Source: Oxalobacteraceae bacterium (GTDB lineage Bacteria; Pseudomonadota; Gammaproteobacteria; Burkholderiales; Burkholderiaceae_D). Taken from it: a stretch of 35,938 nt of DNA. Below the pieces are notes generated by a model. That model did no database searches. It worked only from the letters and a program-made list of their open reading frames with translations, and was not told the origin of the DNA. A program made the translations under genes and the position numbers. Positions 33,191 to 35,938 of this stretch are shown here, one piece after another; positions within the stretch are counted from its first letter, which is position 1; each line of letters starts with the position of its first letter. Location of the stretch: contig DPRS01000027.1 of the NCBI GenBank assembly GCA_003537575.1, forward strand, positions 59,368-95,305. The letters run 5' to 3'.

Positions 33191-33829
33191 ATGCTCATGA
33201 TCGCCGCACTCACCTTGAAGAAAACGGTCACGCTGTTTGCGTTGGTAGGGCCCGTGACCATGATCCCGATTTTCCTTGCTGAAGCACAAGGACTGGATGC
33301 CGCGGCGAAGTCGCGCTTTGCCAGGGCCATCGCCGTCAGCGTCACGATCGCCCTGCTGGTCGCAACCTTCCTTGGCATGCCCCTGCTCGGCTTTCTCGGC
33401 GTATCACTGGGAGCGATGCAGGTTGGCGGCGGCATCATCGTCCTGCTGCTGGCGATCGCCATGGTGCTTGGCAAGGAAACCAGCTTCAAGGGCTTGCCGC
33501 CCGGCGCCGGCACGCGCGGCGCCCGCAGGGCCTCCATCGTGCCGCTGGCCGTCCCGCTGCTGGCCGGGCCTGCCGCCTTCAGTTATGTCATGGGTAACAA
33601 TACCTGGCAAACCAAGGCCGACCTGGTCCACGTGATACTGCCGATCCTGCTGGTCGGCCTGGCATGCTGGTTCAGCTTCCGTCTTGCCAGCCACACCGAA
33701 CGTCAGATCCGCCGTGCGACGCTCGACGTCGTCGAACGCATCGGCGGATTCATTCTCGCTGCAATGGCCATAGAAATGATGGCTTCCGGATTGCGCCAGC
33801 TATTCCCGCTGCTTAGTCCGGCGCAGTGA
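33191..33829 (+). CDS. MarC-family integral membrane protein
   Basis: The 212-residue product has about six membrane segments. Marks of the MarC/UPF0056 family are TLFALVGPVTMIPIFLAE near the start, GGGIIVLLLAIAM in the third segment and IVPLAVPLLAGPAAFSYV after a loop, with a last span (GFILAAMAIEMMASGLRQ). MarC proteins were once linked to multiple antibiotic resistance, but transport function is not established. The frame extends upstream to 33125; ATG 33191 gives the usual start, with AGGAAG about 11 bases before it. An ATG at 33197 is equally possible. Confidence 0.85.
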   Translation: MLMIAALTLKKTVTLFALVGPVTMIPIFLAEAQGLDAAAKSRFARAIAVSVTIALLVATFLGMPLLGFLGVSLGAMQVGGGIIVLLLAIAMVLGKETSFKGLPPGAGTRGARRASIVPLAVPLLAGPAAFSYVMGNNTWQTKADLVHVILPILLVGLACWFSFRLASHTERQIRRATLDVVERIGGFILAAMAIEMMASGLRQLFPLLSPAQ

Positions 33830-33882
33830 CGCAAGCAGGCGATACGTCGCAAGCCTGATGCTCACGCCTGTGGTTAATCCGC

Positions 33883-33903
33883 CAATCTGACTCATGCAGA
33901 TTG
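33883..33903. repeat. 7-bp inverted repeat ahead of the tyrosinase gene
   Basis: CAATCTG (33883-33889) and CAGATTG (33897-33903) with a 7-base spacer, a possible operator. No T-run follows, so it is not a clear terminator of the MarC gene. Confidence 0.45.
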
Positions 33904-33970
33904 AGAGGGGTCAATGGTGGCAGCAGACAGCTGCATATCATCAAAGATCCATTATCTGCGGATGCTCATC

Positions 33971-35476
33971 ATGCAAAAATACGAATTCACCCGGCGCGAT
34001 TTCATCAAAGGGACTTCAGCATTTCTGGTGGCGGGCATGCCTAGCCGGGACTTGCTCGCGCAGACGGCCTCAGTGCAGCGCCTGGACTGGAACACCTTCA
34101 AGACCACCCGAAACTATGCGTCGCTGATCGATGGCATCGCCCGCATGAGGGAGAACACCAACCCGGCCGACAAGCGCAGCTGGAGTTACTGGGTCAACAT
34201 GCACGTGAATTTTTGCCCGCATGGCATCCCCTATTTCTTTGCATGGCACCGCGGCTATCTGTATTACTTCGAGCAGCAGTTGCGCGCCGTTTCGAGCAAC
34301 AGGTCGCTGGTGCTGCCCTACTGGGACTACTACATCAATCCGTCGCTGCCGCCCGAATTCACCAATCCGGCCAGCTACAACCCCCTGTATGCGCCACGCC
34401 TGAACACCAACGTGATTGACGCGCTGACCATGGCGCCGTTTGCCGGCACCGTCACCAACATGCAGCGCGGCCTGCCCAATGCCTTCGAAACCATGATTGA
34501 AGACATGCCGCACAACCCGGTGCATAACATTATCGGCAATGTGATGGCATCCATGCAATCGCCGACCGATCCCGTCTTCTGGCTGCACCATGCCAATATC
34601 GACCGCCTGTGGTCAGCCTGGCAGCAGGCGGGCAGCGGCCGCACCACGCCGCCGGCCAACGACAGCTACTGGAGCGGCAATTTCACTTATGCGACCAGGC
34701 TGACGCTTCCCCGCAGCGCGACTATCGACACCCGCGGCCTAGGCTATTCCTATCAGGACGAAAGCATGCCGGCCGCGCTTCCTGCTGCGGCAAGCAGCGA
34801 TGCCGGCGGCTTCATGTTGGCAAACATGAAGAATGATCAGCAACTGGCCCAGCTTGGTCCGCGCAGCTCTGCCAGAACGCCGCGCCTGCTGAAACGTCCT
34901 GCCAACGGCCGCTTCCGCACCTCTGGGAGCAAGGCAGTCCGCAACGGCCAGGCGCTGGGCGGTGTGCTGCGCATCCCGCTCAACGAAACCTCCGTCAGCG
35001 CGGAACTGGGAGTCGAAGCCGGTTCGGTCGAGCTGCTCCAGCGCACGCTGGAGCAGCTCGAAGGTGCGCGCACCGCGCCAGCCACGCCTTACCATTCGGT
35101 GCTGCTGGTGCTGGACAGTGTGCGCATCAGCAACCCAGGCCGCAATGGCGGATTTTTCTATAACATTTACCTGAATCTTCCATCCAATACGGATGTGGCC
35201 ACTGCCGGCGCCAATTATCTGCTTGGCAGCATAGGACCATTCGAAATTGCCGGCGCCGAGCACCGGGTTCACATGAATATGGCCACGGGCGGCGACCAAC
35301 CCGGCACCGCGCGCCTGGCCTATCCGCTTTCCGCGCAACTAAGGAAACTGATCGCCGCCAATCCACGCAGCCTGACGATTTCCTTCATCCGGGTCAGCGG
35401 CGACACATCGCCGACCGGCGATGTGATCACCATCGGAGAAGTACGGCTCGAACTGTCTCGCCAGGATATTCAGTAG
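33971..35476 (+). CDS. Tat-exported tyrosinase / polyphenol oxidase
   Basis: From ATG 33971 the product has 501 residues. TRRDFIKG (7-14) then a weakly hydrophobic stretch is a twin-arginine signal. Copper site A has His78, His84 and His93 (in MHVNFCPHG and FAWHRGYL); site B has His181 and His185 (HNPVH) and His207 (DPVFWLHHANIDRLW). Cys82 lies two residues before His84, the CxH pattern of the thioether bridge in type 3 copper tyrosinases. A C-terminal beta domain (about 310-501) resembles the region that covers plant and bacterial oxidases. Other starts at 33914, with the better GAGG site, and 33962 are possible and would lengthen the n-region. It is likely a periplasmic phenol oxidase. Confidence 0.9.
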   Translation: MQKYEFTRRDFIKGTSAFLVAGMPSRDLLAQTASVQRLDWNTFKTTRNYASLIDGIARMRENTNPADKRSWSYWVNMHVNFCPHGIPYFFAWHRGYLYYFEQQLRAVSSNRSLVLPYWDYYINPSLPPEFTNPASYNPLYAPRLNTNVIDALTMAPFAGTVTNMQRGLPNAFETMIEDMPHNPVHNIIGNVMASMQSPTDPVFWLHHANIDRLWSAWQQAGSGRTTPPANDSYWSGNFTYATRLTLPRSATIDTRGLGYSYQDESMPAALPAAASSDAGGFMLANMKNDQQLAQLGPRSSARTPRLLKRPANGRFRTSGSKAVRNGQALGGVLRIPLNETSVSAELGVEAGSVELLQRTLEQLEGARTAPATPYHSVLLVLDSVRISNPGRNGGFFYNIYLNLPSNTDVATAGANYLLGSIGPFEIAGAEHRVHMNMATGGDQPGTARLAYPLSAQLRKLIAANPRSLTISFIRVSGDTSPTGDVITIGEVRLELSRQDIQ

Positions 35477-35485
35477 CGTGGATGC

Positions 35486-35508
35486 GCGGCCGGCATCAAG
35501 CCGGCCGC
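35486..35508. terminator. GC-rich hairpin between the tyrosinase and RTX genes
   Basis: GCGGCCGGC (35486-35494) and GCCGGCCGC (35500-35508) form a perfect 9-bp stem with a 5-base loop, between two convergent stop codons. There is no T-run on either side, so it may act as a bidirectional barrier or only protect 3' ends. Confidence 0.6.
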
Positions 35509-35514
35509 AGCGGA

Positions 35515-35938
35515 TTACAGCACGTAGTTGGCGGTATCGCCCTGCTGCAGCAAGGTGCCGGTCAGCGTGGCCAGCGTGACGTAGGAATTGGCGCCGCCGT
35601 TGGCATCGACCCGCACCGCAGTCCCTGTGCCGGACGAAGTATCGAATTGCAGGTAGCCTCCGCTGAATGCATTGTTGCCGTTAAAGCCGGCGAACGTCAG
35701 CAGTAGGTCATGCAAATTCAGCACGTCCACGCCGTTCATCCCGCTCCTGCTGAAGTCGGTGATGACGTCGCCGCTGGTGCCGCGATCGGTGATGGCATTG
35801 AAGTCATACAGGTCGTTTCCAACACCGCCGGTCATGGTATCGTTGCCGGCATTACCGATAAGAATGTCATTACCTGCACCGGCGATCAGCCTGTCATTGC
35901 CGGTGCCGCCTGCAAGCGTGTAGACGGTGCCGGTATTG
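35515..35938 (-). CDS. RTX calcium-binding type I secreted protein (C-terminal end, cut by window edge)
   Basis: The last 140 residues are visible. Four RTX nonapeptides come first (GGTGNDRLI, AGAGNDILI, GNAGNDTMT, GGVGNDLYD), which bind calcium outside the cell. DVITDFSRSGMNGVDVLNL and a final LLQQGDTANYVL follow, the type I secretion C-terminal target of the VC_A0849 kind. The N-terminal part, which would hold the adhesin or enzyme function, lies outside the window. It is convergent with the tyrosinase gene. Confidence 0.9.
   Translation of the reverse strand, partial: NTGTVYTLAGGTGNDRLIAGAGNDILIGNAGNDTMTGGVGNDLYDFNAITDRGTSGDVITDFSRSGMNGVDVLNLHDLLLTFAGFNGNNAFSGGYLQFDTSSGTGTAVRVDANGGANSYVTLATLTGTLLQQGDTANYVL

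Noticed and set aside
1..35938. CRISPR array, tRNA, rRNA, insertion sequence or prophage
   Set aside because: No spaced repeats, cloverleaf, rRNA stretch, transposase or integrase was recognised on either strand.

Overview
The window looks like chromosomal DNA of a betaproteobacterium, most likely Burkholderiales/Oxalobacteraceae (Herminiimonas, Janthinobacterium, Collimonas or a relative). This rests on moderately high GC, the neighbourhood bamD / rluD-pgeF / phaC-phaR, and the protein families present; the genus is inference. I see no rRNA, tRNA, CRISPR array, insertion sequence or phage gene.

Region 1 (1-8932) is mostly core genes: the start of phaR, class I PHA synthase phaC (no phaA/phaB between them), a 67-residue membrane protein, pgeF and rluD (ATGA-coupled), bamD on the other strand, yaaA, a solitary PIN-domain protein, a methionine-type aminotransferase and an HD-GYP protein that has lost its HD dyad.

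Region 2 (8966-29549) is an MSHA-type type IV pilus locus. On the minus strand, in reading order, it runs mshE, mshG, mshF-like, two major-type pilins (mshB-like, mshA), mshC, mshD, mshO, mshP, then an AT-rich gap, then mshI, a PilN-like gene, mshJ, mshK, mshL, mshM, mshN, and a FimV/HubP-like gene. A 1114-residue MshQ-like candidate adhesin is read divergently from mshE. Most genes overlap or nearly touch, so this appears to be two or three polycistronic units. Compared with the Vibrio/Shewanella arrangement, the structural block sits between mshEGF and mshIJKLMN, and mshQ is detached and inverted.

Region 3 (29623-35938) holds a YfcG-like glutathione transferase, a MaoC-like hydratase, a PAS-PAS-GGDEF-EAL protein with intact diguanylate cyclase, inhibitory-site and phosphodiesterase motifs, a MarC-family membrane protein, a Tat-exported tyrosinase and the C-terminus of an RTX type I secreted protein.

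The most interesting theme is cyclic-di-GMP. The extension ATPase MshE carries both halves of the MshEN c-di-GMP-binding motif, and the pilus locus is flanked by a degenerate HD-GYP protein on one side and a GGDEF-EAL enzyme on the other. Pilus extension, and display of a large tip-adhesin candidate, is therefore probably set by c-di-GMP. The physical link to these particular flanking genes is inference.
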